This document shows positions 22,263-30,869 of a stretch of DNA of 38,452 nucleotides, in pieces. Within the stretch, counting starts at the first letter, position 1. Every line of letters begins with the position of its first letter. The stretch spans positions 1-38,452 of the forward strand of contig CAYNEM010000020.1 of assembly GCA_964396265.1 (NCBI GenBank), read 5' to 3'. The notes below the pieces were generated by a model. It had not been told where the DNA came from, searched no databases, and saw only the letters and a list, made by a program, of their open reading frames with translations. Source of the stretch: EA-27 sp964396265. Lineage in GTDB: Archaea > Thermoplasmatota > Thermoplasmata > RBG-16-68-12 > EA-27. A program made the translations under genes and the position numbers.

Positions 22263-23084
22263 TCACCGCCCGATCAGGTACATGAGGGGGAACAGGAAGA
22301 TCCACACGACGTCCACGAGGTGCCAGTAGAGTCCGACGACCTCGACGCCCTCGTAGTTCTTCTTCCCGTATCGTCCCTTCCACGCCATCGCGTTCAGGTA
22401 CGCGAGCCCGAGGAGGCCGCCCGCGACGTGGGCCCCGTGGAACCCCGTCTGCGCGTAGAACGCGGTCCCGAACGTGCCGAGCTCGGGTCGGATGAGGTTC
22501 GGCCATGGGGTCAGGTTCTCCGCGAAGAGCTTGCTGTACTCGTAGACTTGAATCCCGACGAAGAACGCCCCGAGCCCGAGGGTCAGTCCGAGGAACAACC
22601 GGAGGTGGCCTTGCTTCCCGACCTGCGCGCTGTGGACCGCCTCGGCCATGGTGAAGCTGCTCGCGAGCAGGACGAACGTGTTGATCGCCGTGAGGGGGAT
22701 GTTCAGCGGGAACTCGGAAGAGCCCGGGGTCGGCCAGAAGGGCGCGCGGACGCGGAGCGCGAGGCCCGCCGCGATCAGGCCCGTGAAGAAGAACACCTCG
22801 GAGATGATGAACAGCCACATCCCGAGCTTGCGCACGCTGATGCCGGTGAACGGGTGGTCCTCGGACTCCTGTTTCACCGCGAAGGAGATCCCGCGGAGGT
22901 CTTGCCGCACCCAGCCGCCGACCCCCAAGATGAGGAGGGCGACGCCCACACCCACGAACAGCCAGAACTGGGTCGCGAGCCCCCCGAAGCCGAAGCCGCC
23001 CGCCAAGGCGAGGACGAACGGCCAGATGGACGTGTGGTGAGCCGCGTGCTCGGAACCGCCCTGAGCGGCGTGCCCGTCCTCCAT
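22263..23084 (-). CDS. coxC: cytochrome c oxidase subunit III
   Basis: 273 residues, seven helices. Family motifs: KLGMWLFIISEVFFFTGL, TFVLLASSFTMAEAVHSA, YEYSKL, GFHGAHVAGGL and GLYWHLVDVVWIFLFPLMYL. The N-terminal about 25 residues are His- and Gly-rich (EHAAHHTS). ATG 23084 is 28 bases from the TATA-like box at 23109-23116, much better than the long open frame to 23447. First gene of coxC-subunit IV-coxA-ctaA on this strand; heme O synthase diverges from it. Confidence 0.95.
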   Translation of the reverse strand: MEDGHAAQGGSEHAAHHTSIWPFVLALAGGFGFGGLATQFWLFVGVGVALLILGVGGWVRQDLRGISFAVKQESEDHPFTGISVRKLGMWLFIISEVFFFTGLIAAGLALRVRAPFWPTPGSSEFPLNIPLTAINTFVLLASSFTMAEAVHSAQVGKQGHLRLFLGLTLGLGAFFVGIQVYEYSKLFAENLTPWPNLIRPELGTFGTAFYAQTGFHGAHVAGGLLGLAYLNAMAWKGRYGKKNYEGVEVVGLYWHLVDVVWIFLFPLMYLIGR

Positions 23085-23108
23085 CCGGCGGCGCGCATGA
23101 GAGAACCA

Positions 23109-23116
23109 CGTATAAC
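23109..23116 (-). promoter_or_regulatory. TATA-like box for the coxC operon
   Basis: GTTATACG on the minus strand, centred 28 bases before ATG 23084; the clearest TATA match in the oxidase block. Confidence 0.6.
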
Positions 23117-23171
23117 ATCTTCGGTAACAGAACCGGTGCCATCGGTGCCAGCCAAGCCTTATGTACAGACG

Positions 23172-24053
23172 ATGGTTGAAACGCCCGTGGTCACGCCCCT
23201 GCGCGACTACCTGTCCCTTCTCAAGTTGAGGATCGCCGCGCTGATCCTCCTCGTCGCAGCGTCCGGCTATCTCGTGACGACCGGCCCCGCAATCGAGCCG
23301 TTGCCGTTCGCGATCCTCCTCGCCTCCGGCCTCCTCGCATCGGGGGGCGCGAGCGCCGTGAACCACTACGTGGACCGCGACCTCGACGGCTTGATGGCCC
23401 GGACGAGCCGCCGCCCGATCCCCTCGGGTCGCGTGCGGCCCTTCCACGCGCTCGTCCTTGGGTTCCTTCTTCTGGCGGCGTCGATGGCCCTCGCGCTAGC
23501 GATCAACCTCCTCACCGCCGCGTTCATCGCCCTCGGCTTCGTCGTCTACGTCTTCGTCTACACGATTGCGCTGAAACGCAAGCACGTCTCGAACATCGTG
23601 ATCGGGGGACTTGCGGGCTCCTGCCCCGCGCTCGCAGGGAGCGCCGCGGCCTCGGGGGCGGTCGGCCTCGGGGCGCTCCTCATCGCGCTCCTCGTCTTCC
23701 TGTGGACCCCGGGCCACTTCTGGGCGCTCGCGTACGTCCGCAGGGACGACTATCGGCGGGCGGGGATCCCGATGCTCCCCGTGGTGATGGACGAGAAGAC
23801 GACGGTGGCGTGGATCGTGGCCTCCACCGCCATCGTCCCGCCGTTCGCCCTCCTCTTCTGGGTCCTGCAAGTGTCCGGGTTCGCGTACCTCGCCGTCGCG
23901 ATCGTGGCGGGTGCGGTCCTCTTGGCCTTCGCGATCCGCTTCCTGAGGTCCCCGACCGTCCAGAACGCGTGGATCGGCTATCGGGCCTCGGGGCCGTATT
24001 TGGCGGCGATCCTCGTGGCTCTCATGGTGGACAGCCTCCTGCGCGGTTTCTAG
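23172..24053 (+). CDS. ctaB: protoheme IX farnesyltransferase (heme O synthase)
   Basis: UbiA-family prenyltransferase that adds the farnesyl tail to heme B, the step before heme A synthase. Seen: first Asp-rich motif NHYVDRDLDGLMARTSRRP, cytosolic RKHVSNIVIGG, TPGHFWALA, and second motif DDYRRAGIPMLP; nine helices in 293 residues. ATG 23172 is listed; GTG 23187 is 27 bases after the TATA-like CCTTATGTAC (23157-23166) and would be the leaderless start. It diverges from coxC, and citrate synthase follows on the same strand. Confidence 0.95.
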   Translation: MVETPVVTPLRDYLSLLKLRIAALILLVAASGYLVTTGPAIEPLPFAILLASGLLASGGASAVNHYVDRDLDGLMARTSRRPIPSGRVRPFHALVLGFLLLAASMALALAINLLTAAFIALGFVVYVFVYTIALKRKHVSNIVIGGLAGSCPALAGSAAASGAVGLGALLIALLVFLWTPGHFWALAYVRRDDYRRAGIPMLPVVMDEKTTVAWIVASTAIVPPFALLFWVLQVSGFAYLAVAIVAGAVLLAFAIRFLRSPTVQNAWIGYRASGPYLAAILVALMVDSLLRGF

Positions 24054-24073
24054 CTCGCAACGTCATGACGCAA

Positions 24074-24081
24074 TGATTAAG
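24074..24081 (+). promoter_or_regulatory. TATA-like box for citrate synthase
   Basis: TGATTAAG, predicting a transcription start near 24105. This favours ATG 24115 (or TTG 24109) as the start over ATG 24073, which lies on the box. Confidence 0.5.
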
Positions 24082-24114
24082 TGGGGCGCGCGCTACTTTC
24101 CACGGCACTTGTCG

Positions 24115-25287
24115 ATGAGTCCAGGGGGACGATTGGGCACGGGCGTCACGGAGCCGCGGCCCGAGGTCGTGCTCGGGCTCGAGGACGTCTACGTCAAGGA
24201 GAGCCGCATCTGCCTCGTGGACGGGGTAAGGGGACGCCTCCTCTACGTGGGATACGACATCCGCGAACTCGCGAAGCACTCGAGCTTCGAGGAAACGTGC
24301 TTCCTCCTGTGGAACCAGCGGCTCCCGCGCCAGGACGAGCTCCTGACGTTCCGCCGCGCCCTCGCGGAGGCGCGGACGGTGCCCGAGGACATCGTGGACC
24401 TCCTGCGGAAGCTGCCCCGCGGCACCTTGCCCATCGACGCCCTGCGCTCCGCCGTCTCCGTGCTCGCAAGCTATGATCCCGAGGTCGCCGATGCCTCCCG
24501 CGACGCGAACCTGCGGAAGGCCCAGCGCCTCACCGCCAAGGTCGCCACCCTCGTGGCCGCGTACCATCGGATCCAGCAGGGCAAGCGGCCCATCCCGCCC
24601 GACCCCGAGCGCAGCCACGCGGAGGACTTCCTCCGCATGCTCACCGGCAAGGAGCCGGACCCGCTCGACGCGAGGACGATGGACGTGGCCCTCATCCTCC
24701 ATGCGGACCACAGTTTGGCGGCGTCGACGTTTGCGTCGATCGTCGCGGCCTCCACCCTCGCGGACCTCTACTCCACGATCATCGCGGCGATCGCCACGCT
24801 GAAGGGGCCCCTCCACGGGGGGGCGAACGAGCAGGCGATCCGCATGCTCCTCAAGATCGGCAGCCCCGCGAGCGCGAACACGTACGTGGAGAAGGCGCTC
24901 TCCCAGAAGGAGAAGGTGCCCGGCTTCGGCCACCGCGTGTACAAGAACTTCGACCCCCGCGCCCTCATCCTCCAGGAGTATGCGAAGAAGCTCGCGGAGA
25001 GGGGCGGGGACATGACGCTGTTCGACACCGCCCTCGCCGTGCAAGAGTCCATGCTGCGCAACCTGGAGGGCAAGCGGGTGTACCCGAACGTGGACTTCTA
25101 TTCCGGGCTCACGTTCTACCTGCTCGGCCTGCCGCCCGAGGTATTCACGCCGATCTTCACGGCCGCCCGCGTCCCGGGCTGGACCGCGCACTGTCTCGAG
25201 TACTGGCAGTCGAACCGGATCATCCGGCCCTTGGACCACTACGTCGGCCCGACGGACGCCACGTACGTTCCGATCGACCGCCGCTGA
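24115..25287 (+). CDS. gltA: citrate synthase
   Basis: Condenses oxaloacetate and acetyl-CoA. Seen: N-terminal TGVTEPRPEV and GLEDVYVKESRICLVDG, GRLLYVGYDIREL, active-site GPLHGGANEQA (His) and GFGHRVYKNFDPRA (His, Arg), and the catalytic-Asp region PNVDFYSGL. Length 390 matches short archaeal enzymes. ATG 24073 is possible, but the TATA-like box argues for 24115. The stop abuts the opposite-strand methyltransferase in TGATCA. With isocitrate dehydrogenase at 26.8 kb and sdhABE it supplies three TCA steps in this window. Confidence 0.94.
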   Translation: MSPGGRLGTGVTEPRPEVVLGLEDVYVKESRICLVDGVRGRLLYVGYDIRELAKHSSFEETCFLLWNQRLPRQDELLTFRRALAEARTVPEDIVDLLRKLPRGTLPIDALRSAVSVLASYDPEVADASRDANLRKAQRLTAKVATLVAAYHRIQQGKRPIPPDPERSHAEDFLRMLTGKEPDPLDARTMDVALILHADHSLAASTFASIVAASTLADLYSTIIAAIATLKGPLHGGANEQAIRMLLKIGSPASANTYVEKALSQKEKVPGFGHRVYKNFDPRALILQEYAKKLAERGGDMTLFDTALAVQESMLRNLEGKRVYPNVDFYSGLTFYLLGLPPEVFTPIFTAARVPGWTAHCLEYWQSNRIIRPLDHYVGPTDATYVPIDRR

Positions 25288-26076
25288 TCACGCGGCGCGG
25301 AACTTGGGGACCGGCCGCGCGATTGCGGTGATGCGGAACGTCGCCTTCTTCGGCGGGGCGTGGCCGTGCCGCGTCGCGGTGCCGCCATAGGCGGCGGAGA
25401 GGGCGAGCGCGGAACGGGACAGGATCTTCCGCATCTCCCGGAGGGAGTAGACGCGTACCGCGTGGGACTCGGAGAAGCGGTCCACGACGCGGCTCCCCTG
25501 GAAGACGTAGAAGTGGAAGTCGATCGTTAAGCGGTGCTTGGCGCGGTCGAAGGTGGATTCGCTGAGCCTGAGCAGGCGATACGGCCGGTCTCGGACGAGC
25601 CAATCCTGGCGGCCTGGGATGACCCCGGACTCCTGCCAGAATTCGAACACGTACATGCCGTCCGTCGGCAGGTGGTCGCGCACGGAGGTGAAATGGGACA
25701 GCACCTCGCGGTCCGACAGCAGGTATCCGAAGCCGCCGAACATGCTGATGGCGGCGTCGAACTGGCGGCGGAGGTGGAACCGCGCCATGTCCCCGTGGAC
25801 GAACGTCACCGGGAGGCGCTTCCTCCTCACTTTCTGGCGGGCAATCGCCAGCTGGGGTTTCGACACGTCGAGGCCCACGACCTCGTAGCCGCGGCGCGCG
25901 AGCTCGATGGCGTGGTTCCCCGTCCCGCATCCGAGGTCCAGGATCGACGCCGGTCGCCGACGGAGGCGCTCGTGGAACAGCTTCTCGAGGTAGTCGCAGT
26001 CCGCCTTGTAGTCCAGCAGGTCCTGGTAGATGGCGTCGTAGTAGCGTGCGAAACGTCCGTAGGCGGGGCTGGGCAC
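25288..26076 (-). CDS. class I SAM-dependent methyltransferase
   Basis: 262 residues from GTG 26076 (MPSPAYGRFARYYD). Seen: the YYDAIYQDLLDYKAD segment often found before the fold, motif I SILDLGCGTGNHA, acidic loop VVGLDVS, and motif III-like AISMFGGFGYLLSDREV; then a beta-rich C-terminal part similar to small-molecule methyltransferases. Substrate unknown. ATG 26139 gives 21 more residues, but a TATA-like stretch (minus strand GCTATTTCTAC near 26126-26136) predicts transcription from about 26104, favouring 26076. It diverges from the DUF2080-type gene. Confidence 0.85.
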   Translation of the reverse strand: MPSPAYGRFARYYDAIYQDLLDYKADCDYLEKLFHERLRRRPASILDLGCGTGNHAIELARRGYEVVGLDVSKPQLAIARQKVRRKRLPVTFVHGDMARFHLRRQFDAAISMFGGFGYLLSDREVLSHFTSVRDHLPTDGMYVFEFWQESGVIPGRQDWLVRDRPYRLLRLSESTFDRAKHRLTIDFHFYVFQGSRVVDRFSESHAVRVYSLREMRKILSRSALALSAAYGGTATRHGHAPPKKATFRITAIARPVPKFRAA

Positions 26077-26156
26077 GCCCGCGCGATCGCGGGGCGAGTC
26101 AGATGCGCATGGCTCCGGGGCACAAGTAGAAATAGCCACAACGTAGCTTCATCCCC

Positions 26157-26312
26157 GTGGCTCGCAGGAAGCCCTCCACAGAGGCGTCGAGGTTCGAGGT
26201 CGCCGGCCACGAGCTCATCGAAAAGGTCGTGAAGCGCAGCGGGAACAGCGGGCGCGTGTACCTGCCGCCGGACTGGATCGGGAAGCGTGTGAAGATCATC
26301 CGCCTGGAGTAG
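26157..26312 (+). CDS. DUF2080-type small protein (51 aa)
   Basis: Short gene, GTG 26157 to TAG 26312. The product has the archaeal DUF2080 pattern: a basic N-terminus (MARRKPST), then ELIEKVVKRSGNSGRVYLPP and DWIGKRVKIIRLE. The 'SGNSxRVYLPxxWxGKxVKVI' core resembles AbrB/SpoVT-like DNA-binding strands. The family is often called transposon-associated, but no transposase or repeat is visible here. The stop is seven bases from the GNAT start, so they are probably co-transcribed. Function unknown; a DNA-binding role is inference. Confidence 0.75.
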   Translation: MARRKPSTEASRFEVAGHELIEKVVKRSGNSGRVYLPPDWIGKRVKIIRLE

Positions 26313-26319
26313 TGAGACC

Positions 26320-26760
26320 GTGACCGTCCTCGTGCGTCCCCTCAAGACATCGGACCTGGCAGCGGTCTCGCGGATCGAGCGCGCAATCACTGGTAGCGGC
26401 CGCACGGGGAGCCTCGCGCGGAACTTGCGGAGGCGGCTCTCGAAAGGGGACCGTGCGTCCTGCCTGGCGGCGGTGGACCGCGGGACCGTCGTCGGCTTCA
26501 TCGTGGGCGAGATCCGCCCGTGGGAGTTCGGAGAGGACCGCGAGGTCGGCTGGATCCTCGTCGTCGGCGTCGACCCCCTGTATCAGGGGAAGGGGATCGG
26601 CCGCCTCCTCGGAAACTCCCTCCTCAAGCACTTCCGCCGGAAAGGGGTCCGTCGCGCCAAGACCCTCGTCGAATGGGACGCGGGCGACGTGATCACGTAC
26701 TTCCGCTCTCTGGGATTCGCTCGGGGAGACGCCGTCGCGCTCGAAGCGGAACTCCGCTGA
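26320..26760 (+). CDS. GNAT-family N-acetyltransferase
   Basis: 146 residues. N-terminal VRPLKTSDLAAVSRIE and acetyl-CoA motif A VDPLYQGKGIGRLLGN, then VEWDAGDVITYFRSLGF near the end, as in RimI-like GNATs. The acceptor is unknown; protein N-terminal or small-molecule acetylation are both possible. GTG 26320 comes seven bases after the DUF2080-type gene. Isocitrate dehydrogenase follows with its own TATA box. Confidence 0.88.
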   Translation: MTVLVRPLKTSDLAAVSRIERAITGSGRTGSLARNLRRRLSKGDRASCLAAVDRGTVVGFIVGEIRPWEFGEDREVGWILVVGVDPLYQGKGIGRLLGNSLLKHFRRKGVRRAKTLVEWDAGDVITYFRSLGFARGDAVALEAELR

Positions 26761-26771
26761 ACGGACCGAAT

Positions 26772-26779
26772 CTTAATAG
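26772..26779 (+). promoter_or_regulatory. TATA-like box for icd
   Basis: CTTAATAG, centred 35 bases before ATG 26811, giving a leader of about eight bases. Confidence 0.5.
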
Positions 26780-26810
26780 ACCCCGTTCGAAATCCGCCAG
26801 AGGGACACGC

Positions 26811-28049
26811 ATGGCGGTCGAACTGCAAGCCCCGAAAGATGGCCACCCGATCCGGCTCCGAGGCGACCGGCTCGACGTGCCCGACGATCCGATCATCCCC
26901 CTCATCGTCGGCGACGGCATCGGACCGGAAGTCACCGGGGCCGCGCGAAAGGTGCTTGCCGCAGCGGTAGAGAAGGCGTTCAGTGGGAGACGGCGACTGC
27001 ACTTCTACGAGATCCCCGCGGGCGAGGCGTCGCAGAGTGAACACGGAGAGATGCTCCCCCAGGCGACCATCGATGCGATCCGCGAATACGTCGTCGCCCT
27101 CAAAGGGCCGCTCACAACCCCGGTCGGCGGCGGTTTCCGGAGCCTCAACGTGACCCTCCGCCAGACCCTCGACCTGTACGCGAACGTCCGTCCGATCTTC
27201 TGGATGCCGGGCGTCCCGAGCCCGATGAAGCACCCGGAGAGGATGAACATGGTCATCTTCCGAGAAGCGACGGAGGACGTGTACGCGGGAATCGAGTGGC
27301 AGAAGGGGAGCGCCCAGGCGAAGAAGGTCATCGACTTCCTGAGGAACGAGATGCACGTGAACGTCCGCGACGACGCAGGCATCGGCATCAAGCCGATCAG
27401 CGAGTTCGGCACGAAACGGCTCGTGCGCAAGGCTATCCAATACGCGATCCAGCACGGGCGGAGGAGCGTGACCCTCGTCCACAAGGGGAACATCATGAAA
27501 TACACGGAAGGCGCGTTCCGCGACTGGGGTTACGAGGTCGCGAACGCGGAGTTCGCGGACGCGACGGTCACAGAGAAGGACCTCGACGAGAACTACAGCG
27601 GCGTGCCGCCGCGGGGGCAGATCGTCATCAAGGACCGCATCGCGGACAACATGCTCCAGCAGCTGCTCACGCGCACGCAGGAATACGATGTGCTTGCGCT
27701 CCCGAACTTGAACGGGGACTACATCTCGGACGCGGCGGCCGGCCAGGTCGGAGGCCTCGGCGTCGCGTCGGGAGGGAACATCGGGGACTCCGCCGCCCTC
27801 TTCGAACCCGTGCACGGGACCGCTCCCAAGTACGCGGGGCAGGACAAGGTGAACCCGACGGCAGAGATCCTGGCGGGGCAGATGATGCTCGACTACCTGG
27901 GCTGGGGCGACGCCGCTCGGATGGTGCTCGAAGGCGTGAAGAGGACGATCGCCGCCAAAATCGTGACGTACGACCTCGCGCGCCAGACCGAAGGTGCGAA
28001 GGAGGTCCGCTGCTCCGAGTTCGCGAGCGCGGTCATCGAGCGGCTATGA
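26811..28049 (+). CDS. icd: isocitrate dehydrogenase
   Basis: Oxidative decarboxylation of isocitrate to 2-oxoglutarate; 412 residues. Seen: PLIVGDGIGPEVT, ALKGPLTTPVGGGFRSLNV (isocitrate-binding phosphorylatable-Ser loop), TLRQTLDLYANVRPI, FREATEDVYAGIEW, VTLVHKGNIMKYTEGAF with the catalytic Lys, LPNLNGDYISDAAAGQVGG, and FEPVHGTAPKYAGQ. The set fits the dimeric NADP-type family; cofactor choice is inferred from family only. The stop overlaps the start of the HAD gene (ATGA). Confidence 0.95.
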   Translation: MAVELQAPKDGHPIRLRGDRLDVPDDPIIPLIVGDGIGPEVTGAARKVLAAAVEKAFSGRRRLHFYEIPAGEASQSEHGEMLPQATIDAIREYVVALKGPLTTPVGGGFRSLNVTLRQTLDLYANVRPIFWMPGVPSPMKHPERMNMVIFREATEDVYAGIEWQKGSAQAKKVIDFLRNEMHVNVRDDAGIGIKPISEFGTKRLVRKAIQYAIQHGRRSVTLVHKGNIMKYTEGAFRDWGYEVANAEFADATVTEKDLDENYSGVPPRGQIVIKDRIADNMLQQLLTRTQEYDVLALPNLNGDYISDAAAGQVGGLGVASGGNIGDSAALFEPVHGTAPKYAGQDKVNPTAEILAGQMMLDYLGWGDAARMVLEGVKRTIAAKIVTYDLARQTEGAKEVRCSEFASAVIERL

Positions 28050-28735
28050 GCGGTGCGCGCGTTCGGACCTTGTTCTTCGATTTTGGCGGCACGCTCGCGG
28101 AGCAGATCGCGGATCCGCTGAACGTCTGGCTCGAGGTCTTGCTCGCGCGAGGGCTGGATGTCAGCCGCGAGGATCTCGGAGTCGCGTACCACGAAGCGAA
28201 CGCGTGGTTCCATGACGTCGTCTTCACCTACCATGGGCACACCAAGGAACTTTGGCCTGAGTACGACAGGCGAGTCCTCGCCCGCCTCGGGATCGACGAT
28301 CACACGGGGCAGCACACCAGGGCGGTGCAGGAGCGGTTCGACCGCGTGCGGTGGCATCGCCTCTATCCGGAGACCCAGGCCGTCCTCGATGCCCTCCGGG
28401 GCGACGGGCGTGCAATCCACGTGATTTCGAACGCGACCGATGAGATTCATGCCCGGATTCAAGAAGTGGGACTCTCAGGATACTTCGACAGCGTCACTTG
28501 CTCCCAGGAGGCGGGCGCGAACAAGCCGGACCCGGCTCCGTTTCGGCTCGCCCTCCGTAGGGCGGGTTGCGCACCAGGCGAGGCAATCCATGTGGGCAAC
28601 ACCTATGCAGAGGATGTCATCGGTGCGCGAAGCGTGGGAATTGCACCGGTTCTCGTCGACCGCAAGGGCACTCAGTCCCGTGCCGACTGTCCGTGCATCT
28701 CGAATCTGACAGGCATCCTGGATCTAGTCGGTTGA
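28046..28735 (+). CDS. HAD-family hydrolase
   Basis: 229 residues. Motif I is FFDFGGTLAE: nucleophile Asp12 is present, but the usual second Asp (acid/base, +2) is Gly14. Motif II SNATDE, motif III Lys in GANKPDPAP, and motif IV HVGNTYAEDVIGAR are complete, with a helical cap between motif I and II. Some HAD phosphatases work with Gly at +2, so it may be active. ATG 28046 overlaps the icd stop by four bases, indicating translational coupling. Substrate unknown. Confidence 0.85.
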   Translation: MSGARVRTLFFDFGGTLAEQIADPLNVWLEVLLARGLDVSREDLGVAYHEANAWFHDVVFTYHGHTKELWPEYDRRVLARLGIDDHTGQHTRAVQERFDRVRWHRLYPETQAVLDALRGDGRAIHVISNATDEIHARIQEVGLSGYFDSVTCSQEAGANKPDPAPFRLALRRAGCAPGEAIHVGNTYAEDVIGARSVGIAPVLVDRKGTQSRADCPCISNLTGILDLVG

Positions 28736-28775
28736 TGCCGGCCAAGAGAAACGGCTCATCGCGTTGGCGGCGAAG

Positions 28776-28783
28776 GCATAAAG
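28776..28783 (+). promoter_or_regulatory. TATA-like box for the membrane HdrD-like protein
   Basis: GCATAAAG centred 26 bases before ATG 28806; leaderless arrangement. The gap 28736-28805 holds nothing else recognised. Confidence 0.55.
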
Positions 28784-28805
28784 GCCGCTCCACCTTCCTC
28801 CCCCG

Positions 28806-30779
28806 ATGGCCGGGCCCCCTTGGCTCCCCTACGTCCTTACCGCTTTCTTGGCGGTGTCAATCGGCGTCTTCGCACAGCGTCTCGTGCACATCGTCCGATT
28901 GTTACGGGTGGGTCAGGTGGAGGAAAGACGATGGGACCACCTGCCCCAAAGACTGAAGTCGTTCGTTTTGAACGGCCTCGTGCAGCAAAAGGTGTACCGG
29001 TCGACGGCGGTGGGCGTCCTCCACTCGTTCATCTTCTGGGCGTTCGTCATCCTCTTCGCGAGCGTCCTCGAGATCACTGCGCAGGCCTACCGGGAAGGCT
29101 GGCAGACCCCCGTGCCGTTCGGATGGATCCGGTACCTATACCTCGCCGAGGAGGTGGTCGCGGTCCTAGCGGTCGTCGGCATCGGAATGGCCCTTTACCG
29201 GCGGTACGTCGTCCGTCCGAAGAAGCTCCTTCACGAGGGCTTCCTCGACGCCACGATCGTCCTGATGTTCATTCTGGGCATCGTAGCCTCGCTCCTGCTG
29301 TTCAACGCCGCCGAGCACGCGAGGGGCGTGGCGCTCGAGCCCGATTGGAAGCCGATCTCCGCGTGGCTCGCGAGCGTCTCCATCGTCCGCCTGGACCCCA
29401 CCCTCTGGTGGTGGGTGTTCTGGGCCGCCCACGTCGGCCTGCTGTTCTCGTTCCTCGCGTACATCCTGTACAGCAAGCATTCGCACATCGTCTTCGCGAT
29501 CGCGAACGCATTCTTCGTGAACCTTGAGCCGAAGGGGGCGCTCAGGCCCATCGGCCTCGAGAAGACGGAGACGTTCGGCGCGCACCGTCCGGAGCAGCTG
29601 AGCCCCCGCCAGCTCCTCGACGGCTTCGCGTGCACGGAGTGCGGGCGGTGCACGGACGCCTGCCCCGCGAACGCGACCGGCAAGCCGCTCGACCCGATGC
29701 ACCTGATCGTCAACTTGAGGGACATGCTAATCGAGCAGGGCCCGGCAATCCTGGCGGCGAAGACGGAGGGCCTCCCGGACATGTTTCAGACCGTCCACCC
29801 CGAGGATGGCATCTGGGCGTGCACGACGTGCTACGCGTGCGTGTACGAGTGCCCCGTTTTCATCGAGCACGTGCCGAAGATCATCGACATGCGCCGCCAC
29901 ATGGTCCTGATGCAGGGCAAGATGCCGCCCGAGGCCCAGGAGACGATGCGCAAGATCGCACAGAACTACAATCCGTGGGGCATCGGTTGGGACCAGCGAG
30001 GGAAGTGGGCGGAGGGAATGCGCATCCCCACCCTCGCCGAGGACGGCGGCGACGTGGAATACCTGTTCTGGGTGGGATGCGCGGGGTCGTTCGACGAACG
30101 GAACCAAAGGGTGACGCGGGCGTTCGCGCGCCTCCTGCAGAAGGCGGGCGTGAAATTCGCAATCCTCGGGCCCGAGGAGAAATGTACGGGAGACCCCGCG
30201 CGGCGGATCGGGAACGAGTACCTGTTCCAGAAGCTCGCGAAGGAGAACGTCGCGACCCTGAACCGCCACGGCGTGATGAAGATCGTGACCGCCTGCCCGC
30301 ACTGCTTCAACACCCTGAAGAATGAGTACCCGCAGTTCGGCGGCAACTACGAGGTCCTCCACCACTCGCAGCTGCTCGCGGAACTCATCGACCGGGGGAA
30401 GCTGAGGCCGACGAACCCGTTCGCGGAGACCGTCACCCATCACGACTCCTGCTACCTCGGCAGGTACAATGACATCTACGACGAGCCGCGGCGGGTCCTC
30501 GAGGCGATCCCGCTCCTCAAGACGGTGGAGATGTCGCGATGCCGGGACAAAGGGTTCTGTTGCGGCGCGGGGGGCGCGCGGATGTGGATGGAGGAGACGA
30601 TCGGAGAGAAGGTCAACCACCGCCGGTTGAGCCACGTGCTCGAGACGAAGGCGGACGTGGTCGCCACCGCGTGCCCCTACTGCCTCATCATGATGGACGA
30701 CGCCGCCAAGACGAAGGACGCGGACAAACAGCTCGAGCGGGCGGACATCGCGGAACTGCTGTATCGTTCGGTGGGCTGA
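28806..30779 (+). CDS. membrane heterodisulfide reductase-like iron-sulfur protein, candidate ETF:menaquinone oxidoreductase
   Basis: 657 residues in three parts. The N-terminal ~225 residues form about five membrane helices resembling NarI/HdrE heme-b subunits. Then a dicluster ferredoxin domain: Cys276, Cys279, Cys282, Cys286 and Cys339, Cys342, Cys345, Cys349. The C-terminal part has CCG domains (FWVGCAGSF, ACPHCFNTLK, HDSCYLGR, FCCGAGGARMWME, ACPYCLIMMDD). This fused layout matches the proteins proposed as ETF:menaquinone oxidoreductases (EMO), which accept electrons from EtfAB and pass them to quinone. EtfB and EtfA lie 2-4 kb downstream, which supports this. A CoM-CoB heterodisulfide role is unlikely, as no methanogenesis gene is near. 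Confidence 0.85.
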   Translation: MAGPPWLPYVLTAFLAVSIGVFAQRLVHIVRLLRVGQVEERRWDHLPQRLKSFVLNGLVQQKVYRSTAVGVLHSFIFWAFVILFASVLEITAQAYREGWQTPVPFGWIRYLYLAEEVVAVLAVVGIGMALYRRYVVRPKKLLHEGFLDATIVLMFILGIVASLLLFNAAEHARGVALEPDWKPISAWLASVSIVRLDPTLWWWVFWAAHVGLLFSFLAYILYSKHSHIVFAIANAFFVNLEPKGALRPIGLEKTETFGAHRPEQLSPRQLLDGFACTECGRCTDACPANATGKPLDPMHLIVNLRDMLIEQGPAILAAKTEGLPDMFQTVHPEDGIWACTTCYACVYECPVFIEHVPKIIDMRRHMVLMQGKMPPEAQETMRKIAQNYNPWGIGWDQRGKWAEGMRIPTLAEDGGDVEYLFWVGCAGSFDERNQRVTRAFARLLQKAGVKFAILGPEEKCTGDPARRIGNEYLFQKLAKENVATLNRHGVMKIVTACPHCFNTLKNEYPQFGGNYEVLHHSQLLAELIDRGKLRPTNPFAETVTHHDSCYLGRYNDIYDEPRRVLEAIPLLKTVEMSRCRDKGFCCGAGGARMWMEETIGEKVNHRRLSHVLETKADVVATACPYCLIMMDDAAKTKDADKQLERADIAELLYRSVG

Positions 30780-30869
30780 CCTTCGACCCTAAGGGAACGG
30801 ACGGGCTAGATACGCTGGCCGGTCCAGGCCACGACTGACTACGGGCCTTCTCCGGTCGTCATCGCACTC

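Noticed and set aside
26157..26312. Remnant of a transposon
   Set aside because: The DUF2080 family is often named as transposon-encoded, but no transposase, inverted repeats or target duplication are visible around it.
28806..30779. Heterodisulfide reductase of methanogenesis
   Set aside because: The CCG and NarI-like domains recall HdrDE, but the genes around are aerobic (oxidase, TCA cycle, ETF), so an ETF:quinone role is favoured.
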